64,000 bases of DNA from Thamnaconus septentrionalis (lineage: Eukaryota > Chordata > Actinopteri > Tetraodontiformes > Monacanthidae), in NCBI GenBank assembly GCA_009823395.1, contig CM020512.1, positions 8,289,405 through 8,353,404 on the forward strand, read 5' to 3'. Below are positions 12,685-22,878 of this stretch, one piece after another. Position numbers and translations under genes: made by a program. The notes beneath the pieces are model-generated. The model was given only the letters and a program-made list of their open reading frames with translations, searched no databases and had not been told where the DNA came from. Position 1 is the first letter of the stretch. Each line of letters begins with the position of its first letter.

Positions 12685-12690
12685 AATAAA
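12685..12690 (+). terminator. Candidate poly(A) signal AATAAA, slc6a17 copy A
   Basis: AATAAA sits in an AT-rich stretch 3.4 kb after the copy A stop. ATTAAA at 13193-13198 is an alternative. Neither is confirmed. Confidence 0.35.
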
Positions 12691-12858
12691 AAACACACAC
12701 TGAGTGTCTATAGTCAGAGTATATATACTTGAGCTGTAAATAATAACTGTATATTTTCAGATATTTTTTTGATTTTTGTACTGTAACGTTACCTTGATGT
12801 CTTTCGGTTCCTCGTGCTGGTGGCGTGTGGTTGTTTTCATCATAGGCGAACGGTTGAG

Positions 12859-12900
<42 letters not shown>

Positions 12901-13833
12901 TATGCAGTAGTACCGGTAGGTTTTTTGGGTGTTTAAATGTGTATTTTTTTTTCCTCCTCTCTCAGTGTTGAGTGCTGCTGCTGATTCAATACGGTAGATT
13001 TACTCCTGCTAGTTGAGTTATTTTAACAGGAACCAGAGGTGGCAACCAGCACAGGTCGGTAACACAATCAAAATGATATGTTTGTCGACAGGTATGACCA
13101 TGAGCTGAAACCTAGTTCATTTTTTGTTGTTGTTTATTTTGTTTCGGTGAAGAGAGCAATGTGGCGTGTAAATGATGATGTTACAACAGGAAATTAAAGC
13201 TATCACTCTGAAACATACTGCAGCTTGTGCGTGGCATTGATTCATTCGGAGTGAATTGAACATTTTCAGGGTTTGTTTTTTTTCAAAAGTGAAAATCCAA
13301 TTTGCAAAGTGGCCACATGTGGCTCCTATCTTTTCATTAGCTGACTTTAAACAGGGGGAGCGAGAGGAAAGCAGGAAAAGAGAAGACAAAGAAGAAAGAA
13401 GCAATGAAGCACAGAGAGAAACGTCTTGGCGGAACAATTGTGACTATTATATCAGAAATAGCAGAACGATGACGTTGGTCTGAATCGGTAAAAAAAAATG
13501 TTCACACTGCTTGTTTTACTTCTTAGACTCTGGGATTTACTAACTACGTCGCTTTTAGGTATACACATTTCGGTTGTAAGGTACCAAATCCTTCTACCAT
13601 TCTTAATGAGTTCCACACTTTTTTGGCATATATTAATGGTTAATTCCTCACAGCAGCACATGAATGAATGAATTCCGCCTCGAATAGTGCTAAGACAAAA
13701 TTTGGCAGTGTGGCGTAAACCACCGCATATTTACCTCATGATAGAAATTTTTAACCCTGCAGCTCCATGTTGCACGGTGTCACCGTTCCAGGGGGACGGG
13801 AGGGGGTAAGTCAGAATGAAGAATTAACGCAGC

Positions 13834-13871
<38 letters not shown>

Positions 13872-13900
13872 TGTGTGTGTTTGAAGGAAAAGAAAATACT

Positions 13901-14249
13901 AAAAATCAGCAGATTCAGTCGGTCAACATTTAGCAAACTCAATAGGAAGCTGTTATTAAGAGTTTATTGGGTCTTTTTTTTGGGAACTTCATTTGTTTTG
14001 CCTGTTCATATTTGTGTGTATATATATATACACATACATGCATATATATGAGAGCAGGTACAGCTTTTTATTTTTGCCGTAACACAAAGAGCACTTTGGC
14101 TTTGGCTGGGTTTACTCAAAAATAAAAAAAGAATGGAAAATAAGAAGAAAAATGTTAATTGACGACAAACAAAAAACTAATTTTTCAGGATTGTCATGCA
14201 AACAGATCTGTTGCATCATCCAACACATTGGTTATAGTCCCTTCCTTCA

Positions 14250-14254
<5 letters not shown>
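13901..14254. repeat. Direct repeat unit 1 of a local tandem duplication
   Basis: Unit 1 shares ordered blocks with 14459-14822: ATCAGCAGATTCAGTC, TTTAGCAAACTCAA, GGAAGCTGTTATTAAGA, CAGCTTTTTATTTTTGCC, AACACAAAGAGCACTTTGG, GATCTGTTGCATCATC and CTTCAAAGTG. Divergence is modest, so the event is not very recent. No coding capacity is seen. Confidence 0.88.

Positions 14255-14335
<81 letters not shown>
14253..14335. repeat. (TG)n microsatellite between the duplicated units
   Basis: About 83 bp of pure TG begin exactly where repeat unit 1 ends. Confidence 0.97.
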
Positions 14336-14339
<4 letters not shown>

Positions 14340-14458
14340 GAAAAAAAGAACGTGGTTGGCAGTCACCACCCCGTGTTCCAGAAGGTGTTGAATGGAATAA
14401 ATGATATCAAAGAATTAAAGGACAAACATTCAAGTTTAAAGGGAAAATAAATCTTGAG

Positions 14459-14822
14459 AAATCAGCAGATTCAGTCAATATTTAGCAAACTCAAAAGGAA
14501 GCTGTTATTAAGAATTGACAGGATCTTTTTTGGGAACATCATTTGGAGTTTTGCCTTTTCTCCTATATATATATATATATATATCAGAACAGGTAAATGT
14601 GTGAAATCAATACAATACAGCTTTTTATTTTTGCCATAACACAAAGAGCACTTTGGATGGATTTACTGTCATTTCTTTCAAAAATAAACCAAACAAATTG
14701 GAAATAAGAAGGAAAATATTGATCGACGAAAAACAAAAAAAGTCGCTTTTCGGGATTGTAATGCAAACAGGAGATCTGTTGCATCATCAAACACATTGGC
14801 TCTAGTTCGTGCCTTCAAAGTG
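14459..14822. repeat. Direct repeat unit 2 of a local tandem duplication
   Basis: Second unit of the pair described at 13901-14254. It lies 250 bp before the copy B start codon and carries its own internal AT microsatellite. The two units differ mostly by small indels and substitutions. Confidence 0.88.
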
Positions 14823-15072
14823 CTTCTTTTAAGTTTGAACAGCTTCCACATTTATCAGGTTCAACTAGTGTCTCAGGGTCAGTCGGGTTAGGAGTCTAGA
14901 ACTTTGGGTCGTGAGAACATAGCAGCAGACAATATACAGCAGTGAATGAGATTCCTCAGCTTCATCACTTCCAGTATTTCCTGCCTTCTGATCTTTTCCC
15001 AGCCGGAGGAACTAACCCCTTCCCTTGCTCTCTCTTCCACCGCCGCCAGTGGGTCTACACTAGTCCTGGACG

Positions 15073-18000
15073 ATGAGAGAACAGGGAGGAAACGTAAGTT
15101 CACCTGCAGGGCAAGGTGACGTCGCTCTGCAGCAAATGATGGATTTCAAGGGCGGTCAGGGGAGCACGGCCCCCCATCTACCCTCAGATTCAGACTCGGA
15201 GGAGGGCCGACCCGCCTGGAGCAACAAGGTGGAGTACATCCTGGCCCAGGTGGGCTTCTCGGTGGGCCTTGGCAACGTCTGGAGGTTCCCCTACCTGTGC
15301 CAGAAGAACGGCGGCGGTAGGCAAACAAGCGTCTTTTGTGGCTTCTCCATTCGTGTGTAGCTTAAGTGTAAATCAAGAAATACATTCCAGGTTTTAAGAG
15401 GTCTGCGCCCAAATTGGCCACCCATGGTGAAAATGTGTCCCCCTAGTGGAGGAGGCCGAGTAATTGTTAACAATGAGAGGTATTGTGCTGAGTCAGCGCC
15501 AGCTCCTGCATGGTTTTCATTAATTCTGAAAAATGAAAAAAAATAAAAATAAAAATCCTCCATAGATTGAGCGTCCAGCTGGGAATCATTTTTTTAACGG
15601 CACGTAAAAAATAAAAAATCACGTTCTTGGATTTGAGCGGAATACTTATGTATGTTGTTCCGTCTGCAGTCTTGTCCAGTCAGTATTCTAAATTCTAAAA
15701 TCCACTGTTATGGGTCATCAGTGGGACCAACCAAGTGTGCACGAGTCTGAATGAGGAAGCCTAAAATTTGTGTTTCTGTAAGTCGCAAGGTGACTGGGTT
15801 AGCGACAAGTTTGCAAGGTTTTACTTAAACAGTCAACAACAAAACCCGACAGCTAATTTACTCTGTGCCGAGCTGATTCTGCAGACACCATTAGAAGGAG
15901 GAAGAAGCTCATTAGATCGGCTGAGAATCAACAACCTGGTTGTGACAGAGAACACACTCTGACTGAAACTGAAAAAAAAATTGCTGCTTATATTTTTTTT
16001 TAAGTAGCTTGACAACAAAATCCACTAAGGCTCTTTTGAAATTCACCCGTGTGTGTGTCTCAGGTGCCTACCTGGTGCCCTACGTAATCCTCCTCTTCCT
16101 CATCGGCATCCCCCTCTTCTACTTGGAGCTGGCGGTGGGTCAGAAGATCAGACGCGGCAGCATCGGCGTCTGGAACTACATCTACCCAAAGCTGGGCGGG
16201 ATCGGGTTCTCCAGCCTGGTGGTGAGTACCGACGGGTCCACACGGTCCCTTCTGTGGAGTACCTGAGACATGGCTGCGCTGCAGGTCCAACAACACAATT
16301 CTACCTCTGTGTGCTTTGAAGTTGCGTGTAGCAAAATGTTCTAAAGGAAAAAGACGCTGCTGCCGCTTTTACCTTCAGGTTTGCGCGTTTGTGGGCCTCT
16401 ACTACAACGTCATCATCGGCTGGAGCATCTTCTATTTCGGCAGCTCTTTCCAATACCCGCTGCCTTGGGCTGAATGCCCCATGAACGGAAGTGGAGACGG
16501 GGCCGGTGAGTGACCCACGACGGAACCGAAGGACATAAAGAGGAAAACATGTTAAGAAAAAAAAAGATGAATGAGTCCCTGTTGCACAGTCACAGGCCGG
16601 CAAGCTACATGGTCGCACACAAGGTTTAAGTAGTGAGCAGCTAAACACGTCTGAGCATTGAGCAGACTGCAGTCAAGCAGCACTGGCAGACTCAGGATGT
16701 CTGAGGGGCCAAATGCCATGGTTTTTTTTTAATGAGAAAGTTTAAAATTGCGTTTAAAGAGTAAATTGTAATTTCATCCCACACAAATATTGAAGGTGAA
16801 AGGACATTGCTGTCTGCTTTCAAGAATAATTGGGCCACCTCACGATGGCTCCAGCATAAAATAGCACAATTTTTTTTGGAAGTGGAAGCCTCGTTTTCTG
16901 CAAAGGGCTCACATGGTCGCATGGCCACTGTGTGTCCAGTGTTAGCTGATATTTTCCAACTGCTGTGTCAGTGTTCCGCCTCTTTAAAACTTCACTGAGA
17001 CTTTAGGGTGTAATCTTGCAAACTGAAAGAAAACCCCATGTCAGTTTTTAAATGTTCCCGGCACACTAGAAAATTCATCTGACGATGCATCCTCACTTTA
17101 CAAATCACTCCTTTAACTGTTCCTCCTCCTCCTCCTTTTGCCGCCAAAGTGGTGGAGCCAGAGTGCGAGAGGAGCACGGCCACCACTTACTTCTGGTACC
17201 GCGAGGCCCTCGACATCACCAGCAGCATCGACGACTCGGGCGGCATCAACTGGAAGATGGCCCTGTCCCTGCTGGCGGCCTGGACCATAGTCAGCCTGGC
17301 CGTCATCAAGGGCATCCAGTCGTCTGGGAAGGTGCAGAGGAATGTGCAGCATGCAAACAATTTAGTTTAACATGTTGATTCTGGGTTGTTTTTTTTTTGG
17401 CAGGGAAGGGGTTTATGCCAGCTGGCTCAGGGAAAAAGGTCGGGGTCACACCCTGGGCAGCAGTAGTAGGCCTTAGTGGAAACCAATAAGCATGCACATT
17501 CACGGATAGTTTAGCCTTCTGTGTCTTTGGGCATAACCAAGAACATGCAAAACTCGCCGCTCCGCCAACCGCTGCACCACCTTGCTGCCCTCCACAACAT
17601 CAGTCAGCCTTTACGTATCTGTACTTTATAATGACAGGGAGACACACGCAGCGCTCGTTAGCTGTGAGTGAAACGAGCGGAAAACCAGACAGGATGCAGA
17701 TGGAAAGATGCCAGACAGCTGCAAACAAATTGTCTTTATTCATCTCCTTCCAGAGCGTGAGTCACCTAGTAACTAAAGACCCAGCTTTTACTGTCAGGTC
17801 TGAAAACAATCCCCCGCGGCGCTGCAGGAAAGAGTTTGCGACGATTTCACAGAGCACTTTGGGCACCATTCGCCTCGTTTTCTACCTCGGCGTCACTCTG
17901 CGAGAGAGAAAGAGCCGTTTGAAAGGGAGCATCTCCATGGCAACGCCGCGATCTGCTCCCTCTGTCCGTCTCTCTCAGGTGATGTACTTCAGCTCCCTAT

Positions 18001-20721
18001 TCCCCTACGTGGTGCTCTTCTGCTTCCTGGTGCGAGGTCTGATGCTGAAAGGCGCCGTGGACGGCATCGCGTACATGTTCACCCCAAAGGTGAGAGGGAG
18101 CGAGACTGAGCAGGGGCCAAACCACGCACAGTGGAAAATAAATAAATAAATAAATAAAAAAAAAAAGGGAGCGTTTGTGAGAGTTGAAACAGCAAGTAAT
18201 GACGTGGCAGTGACGTCAGTCTCTTATCCTGGTTAAACTACTGATTGTTACCCTGCAGTGCCGAAATGTTCTTATAATACAGTTGTGGAGCGTTTTAGGT
18301 CTATGACGCACTCTAGTGGTGAAAATATGTCAATGCAAACTGATATTCTACACTAGCGGGCAAACGTTTGGACACAGTTCTGATGTAATGGTTTTTCTTT
18401 CACTTTGATGAGTATTTACATTGTAGATCGTCACTAAGGCATGAATGAACACATATGGATTATGTATTAAACAAAAAGTGTGAAATAAAACAAGTTTTAT
18501 ATTTCAGATGCTCTAGAGTAGCCAACCTTCATATAAAATATATATAAAATAACATATTTAGTTATTTAACACTTTTTTCTCTTGCCACATTAATCCACAT
18601 ATCTTGGTCATATATTCGATGTCTTCAGTATGTATCTACAGTCTAGAGAGTAGTAAAGATAACGAAGGAACAGGTGTGTCCAAAGTTTTGACTGGTAGTG
18701 TATATGACTGCAATAGATTTCTGATTTTCTGAGATTATCAACTTTTTTATTTATATTGCGCCAATTATGGCATCACTGATCATTCACTAATCAATGCTGT
18801 CTCCCCGTGTGCAGCTGGAGAAGATGCTGGAGCTGCAGGTGTGGAGGGAGGCGGCCACGCAGGTCTTCTTCGCCCTCGGCCTGGGGTTTGGAGGCGTCAT
18901 CGCGTTCTCCAGCTACACCAAGAAGGACAACAACTGCCAACAGGACGCCTTGCTGGTCCCGCTGGTCAACTTCTTCACCTCCATCCTGGCCACTGTGGTG
19001 GTGTTCGCCGTGCTGGGCTTCAAGGCCAACGTGCTGAACGACAAGTGTGTCGCCGAGTGAGTGTGTCCTCCGGAAGCCGACGTGAGCCGATAGAACTGCT
19101 GACATCATGAATCTGCCAATGTTGTGTTTTGTTTTTTTTTATCCCCCTACCCAAAGCAATGCAGGGAAGATGATGAGCCTTTTCACCTCACCTGAGCTCA
19201 ACAACTTGCTCCCTCCCAACGTCAACTTCTCCCACCTGTCCACTGAGGACTACGGTGTGATGTACGGCATCATAAAGAAGGCGAAGGAGGACAACTTTAC
19301 TCAGCTGGGCCTGGACGCGTGCGTGCTGGAGGACGAACTCAACAAGGTCAGAGTAGATAAGTGTTGAAGCAATAAAATGTTTCCGCGACGTTGCTGGTGT
19401 TTAGTCTAATGGTGCGGCTCGAGCTTACAGACAACTAAAACTGCTCCTGGTTGTCTGCAGGCGGTTCAGGGCACCGGCCTGGCGTTCATCGCCTTCACCG
19501 AGGCCATGACTCATTTCCCCGCCAGCCCCTTCTGGTCTGTCATGTTCTTCTTCATGCTCATCAACTTGGGCCTGGGGAGCATGATCGGCATCGTCACCGG
19601 CCTGACCACGCCCATCCTGGACGCTTTCAAGATCCGCAAGGAGATCCTGTGCGGTGAGCTTCTTTATTTGCCTAGTGATTAAGTTTGTCCCACTGGGTGC
19701 AAACGACTCCTCCTCTTTCTTTCCTCCAGTGGTTCTCGGCATCACTGCCTTCCTGCTGAGCCTGCCGTTTGTGCAGTCGACAGGGAACTACTTTGTCACC
19801 ATGTTCGACGACTACTCGGCCGGTCTGCCCCTCACCATGGTCGCACTGCTGGAGAACGTCAGCGTGGCCTGGATCTACGGCGGCAAACGGTAACTCTTAA
19901 TACGTCGCTGTTGCCTGGTGAAAAAGACAACCGTGTGTGTTTAGACGACCCCCCCATTACAAAAAAAAAGGAAGTATCTCCATCATTCTCGCCAGTGCTT
20001 AAGGGGAATTTGGGCTCCCTCCTTTTCAGCCCAGTAATAGTGTGAATCATCCAGCATGGTCCGAAATAACTTGGTATCTGATGCGTATTAATGATTCCCA
20101 AAGGAGGAATCAGAATTAATTTTAATGAGCCAGCGATTTTTCCCCTCTGGGATCATCTCACAGAAGACACATTTCTGGCTTTGGCAAACTGCTTCACAGA
20201 CTTTCTCTGCTACCAAGTCGTCCAATCGTGTGAAGGTGGATGATTTTAAGGCATCAAACCACAGGTAGATGTTATTTTCCTCTGTTGTCATGAACTGCCG
20301 GCAGGTTCATGCAGGACCTGGAGGACATGCTCGGCTTCAGGCCGTACGGCGTCCTTTACTACATGTGGTGCTACGTGACGCCGACCGTGCTGGCCGCCCT
20401 CACCATTGGCACCATAGTGCAGCTGGCCCTCAATCCTGCAGGATATAGTGCCTGGGTGGCATCGGAGGTAAGTTTCTGCAGACGTCCGCCCCTTGAATCA
20501 TCTGCCTATGTTCTCATTCATCTCCCCTGTACCTCCATGTCGTTCTTCAGACAGTCGAACGCTTCCAGAGCTACCCTCCGTGGGCTTCGGCCATGGCCTA
20601 CCTCCTCATCCTTGTGGCCCTCCTGCCGCTGCCCATCATCTTCATCGCCCGACACTTCAATCTCATTTCTAAGAACCTCGGCAAACTGGTGGTGCTCCAT
20701 CAAAGGTCCAGCAGCTCCTGA
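15073..20721 (+). CDS. slc6a17 copy B, SLC6A17-like neutral amino acid transporter with short C-terminus
   Basis: Eleven coding exons: 15073-15316, 16064-16221, 16379-16505, 17150-17331, 17979-18089, 18815-19056, 19157-19346, 19461-19653, 19730-19889, 20305-20467, 20551-20721. They total 1941 nt, or 646 aa plus TGA, against about 727 aa for human SLC6A17. The start is the first in-frame ATG; residues 1-50 are hydrophilic, then [20 protein letters not shown] and [15 protein letters not shown] give TM1. All twelve transmembrane segments are encoded and intron phases equal those of copy A. Exon 7 is one codon shorter. Differences from A include [11 protein letters not shown] for [11 protein letters not shown] after TM6, a changed extracellular loop 4 with NFSHLS retained, and VQSTGNYF for VQRSGNYF. 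The protein stops soon after TM12 ([10 protein letters not shown]...SSSS), without the long tail and PESEL end. Substrates and location cannot be read from sequence. It could be named as a fish-specific slc6a17 duplicate or an SLC6A16-like gene. Confidence 0.93.
18351..18700. mobile_element. Tc1/mariner-like MITE in slc6a17 copy B intron 5
   Basis: Ends are inverted copies: CACTAGCGGGCAAACGTTTG on the left, and on the right the inverted form of a sequence ending TTTTGACTGGTAGTG. Each end abuts a TA dinucleotide (18349-18350 and 18701-18702), as expected for Tc1/mariner insertion. The 350-bp body has no transposase frame. Copy A intron 5 lacks this element. Confidence 0.85.
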
Positions 20722-20890
20722 TTACAGGCTGGAACTTCAGCCAGGTCCCTGTTCCCTCTGATGTCCATCTGTCTATTTGGATCACCAGGTGGCACCTCCG
20801 CTCATTTATTGTACAAGCCCTCCTAAACCTGCTTTTCCTTCTAACTCTGCTTCACTCACTCCTGTTGAACCTTGTACTAATGTTCCTCAC

Positions 20891-20896
20891 AATAAA
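20891..20896 (+). terminator. Candidate poly(A) signal AATAAA, slc6a17 copy B
   Basis: Canonical hexamer 170 bp after the stop codon, followed within 30 bp by GT-rich sequence, which suits cleavage. A second hexamer lies at 21616-21621. Confidence 0.5.
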
Positions 20897-21229
20897 CCGT
20901 GTACATGTGTACATATACTAGAATTTGCCGTTTTCATCCCTTACGTTATGTCTCAACACTGAAGCACAGTGGAGGAAACAGAACTTGTGAAAAAGTAGCT
21001 GATCCTGAAGATGATCGTGAATGCTGCTGCAGCTACAGGCTTATTATTAAAACTGAACGCGGCACATCTGCATTTTAGTGAACAAAACAAGGCAACCCAA
21101 GGGAAGATGTTTTCACTCATCCATCAAACCATCAAGGCTGCCTGACGTCTAATATTTCCCAGCTCCCAGCCTTCCCCTCCCAGTTCTACCAAATCCATGG
21201 AACAGGCAGAGTCCATGGTCTTGCAGAGA

Positions 21230-21563
21230 TACACACCTGTCTGCAGGTGCAGATGTGCGACTGCGCCAGTCTATTGTCCATCGCTGAATGAGGGCCCCCC
21301 TCCCGGTGACCCGCTGCTGTGAAGACAGCCGCGTTACCCAGGGGAACCAGCAGTGGCAAGAGCTCACAAACACGGATCCTCTTCAGATGTGGAGAGGAGG
21401 GGACACCTCGCTTTGTCTGCTGCACCTGTGGCAAAAGAGATGAGAGGCTCCGATGACAATATACATTTCAGGCATTACTGCCTAAATGTTTGAGATGCAG
21501 TTCATAATCCTTTGCCAACATCACAATTATTAATTTCACCTTTAGATGTCTGATGTCCACCTG
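21230..21563 (+). other. Copy B member of the non-coding block shared with copy A
   Basis: Counterpart of 10377-10725. The string GTTACCCAGGGGAACC and the downstream GGATCCTCTTCAG keep the same order and similar spacing. The CTG run of the A block is absent. Confidence 0.75.
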
Positions 21564-21645
21564 GTGCGTGTGGGGCCCTAGTTAACCTTAACTAATGGTC
21601 TCCTACCCCCATGAAAATAAAGGGAAAACTTGTCATAAGTAAATG

Positions 21646-21915
21646 TGGGGCGACACTGTGGTGCAGTGATTAGTGCTGCCACCTCACAGCAAGAAGGTCT
21701 AGGGCCCTTCCTGGAACATTTCTGTCTGGAGTTTCCATGTTCTCCCTGTGCGTGTCTCTCTCCAGGTTCTCCAGCTTCCTCCCACATTCCAAAAACATGC
21801 ATGTAAGGTGAACTGGAAACTCTTACCTTGTCCATAGGTGTGAGTGTGAATGGTCTTTTGTCTTTATGTGGCCCTGCCACAAACTGGCTTTACCTTCAAC
21901 CAGTTGGTGTATTCT
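21646..21915 (+). mobile_element. SINE-like repeat, tRNA-like head
   Basis: The order GGGGCGACACTGTGGTGCAGTG, CACCTCACAGCAAGAAGGTC, TCTGGAGTTTCCATGTTCTC, CTTCCTCCCACATTCCAAAA and GGTGTGAGTGTGAATGG matches a repeat seen widely in fish genomes. The head has A-box-like character, but the B-box is degraded here (GTCTAGGGCCC). Related fragments lie at 32085-32160, 42180-42315 (- strand) and 44090-44152. Confidence 0.7.
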
Positions 21916-22330
21916 TGCGTTTTGAAAACTAGTGTAGGTGTTTGGATTACAATGTGAGCTTTTGAGCATGAAGTTAGCTCCTCAACAGGTGTTGTTGCTG
22001 GTGTGAGAAATGTCGCTCGTTGTGTTCGGACAATTGTAAAAAAAAAAAAACCAACGCTGCTAGTGTGTTAACAGTGGTTGAATGAAGCAGGTGCTATTTT
22101 GTGCTTTGTGTGGTAGTCCACACAAGTTGTGCAGATATTTTTGTCTAATAATTGACGACTTTGTGACTCCAGTGATAGTTTCAGCCGCGACATTTTCTCT
22201 GCTAGGACAGTGTGTTGATAGTTAACAGTGTTAAACAACTGATTTAAATGAGTTCTGATCTTTGTTCATCTGGGTTACAGTTTGTCAAAGATTGTGAAAG
22301 ACGATAGACCACCTGTTGGTGATAAGCAGG

Positions 22331-22334
22331 TATG

Positions 22335-22378
<44 letters not shown>

Positions 22379-22398
22379 TGTGTGTGTGCGTGTGTGTC
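22331..22398. repeat. (GTGC)n tetranucleotide repeat passing into TG
   Basis: Twelve or so GCGT units, followed by a TG-rich tail. Alternating purine-pyrimidine sequence of this kind can adopt Z-DNA. It lies 480 bp upstream of the TRIM start. Confidence 0.92.
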
Positions 22399-22822
22399 TC
22401 AGCAGCAGTCACATCACCTGCAAACATTAACCAAACGCCTCAGTTTGTGAACCTTGAACTTTGATCCGTCGTCGTCTGTCTTCAGCTGTCAATCAAACAA
22501 GGTGGGCGGGGCCTAATGCTCCCAGTACTCTCCGTCAGCTACCTGATGCTGCTGCTCAGTCAGTCAGTCCGTGAATCAGCTGCTGCTAACTGAACTGATT
22601 GTTTCACTGTCAGCTGGATCTCAGTCCAAGGTCAAAGGTCAACCAGCTGTGAGCAAAGCACACACACACACACACACACACACAGCCTGACACTCCTTTT
22701 CCAGGAATGAGTCTGGACTTTAGAAGCTCCGCCCCCTGTGGTCCCTGCAGCCAATCACAGCCCTGCCTGGGTGTTTCCTCTTCTTCAGCTTTAAGTAGCT
22801 CCACTGCTGTGGAGGTGGAGCC

Positions 22823-22862
22823 CAGTCAGTCAGTCAGTCAGTCAGTCAGTTAGTCAGTCAGT
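22823..22862. repeat. (CAGT)n tetranucleotide repeat just upstream of the TRIM start
   Basis: About ten CAGT units with one TAGT variant end 17 bp before the ATG at 22879. They are probably 5' UTR of the TRIM gene. Confidence 0.9.
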
Positions 22863-22878
22863 GGCTCTCAGAGGTGAC

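Larger units (their letters stand above)
9256..13200 (+). other. Probable long 3' UTR and downstream flank of slc6a17 copy A
   Basis: No coding gene is supported. The region holds a (GA)n tract, a CTG-rich block similar to sequence behind copy B, a 336-bp inverted-repeat transposon, a TG run at about 12866-12899, and poly(A) signals AATAAA at 12685-12690 and ATTAAA at 13193-13198. Mammalian SLC6A17 also has a several-kb 3' UTR, so the transcript may run to about 12.7 or 13.2 kb; RNA evidence would be needed to place the end. Confidence 0.55.
13201..15072 (+). other. Spacer between the slc6a17 copies, with probable 5' flank/UTR of copy B
   Basis: No protein-coding gene is seen. The spacer holds a local 0.36-kb direct duplication (13901-14254 and 14459-14822), TG runs at 13837-13881 and 14253-14335, and a short AT run near 14562-14583. 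Close to copy B, a pyrimidine-rich stretch ending CCGCCAG at about 15049 could be an acceptor for a non-coding first exon upstream. The copy B promoter is not recognisable by sequence alone. Confidence 0.6.
20722..21621 (+). other. Probable 3' UTR of slc6a17 copy B
   Basis: Non-coding sequence after the copy B stop. AATAAA at 20891-20896 would give a short 3' UTR. AATAAA at 21616-21621 would give a 0.9-kb one that includes the block shared with copy A (21230-21563). No other gene is seen. Confidence 0.5.

Noticed and set aside
15093..15098. GTAAGT donor-like site inside the first coding exon of copy B
   Set aside because: The open frame runs through it to a well-supported donor at 15317, and no acceptor at a workable distance restores the frame.
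22861..22878. Upstream GTG start for the TRIM frame
   Set aside because: Six codons upstream of a good ATG; nuclear genes seldom start at GTG and family homology begins after the ATG.
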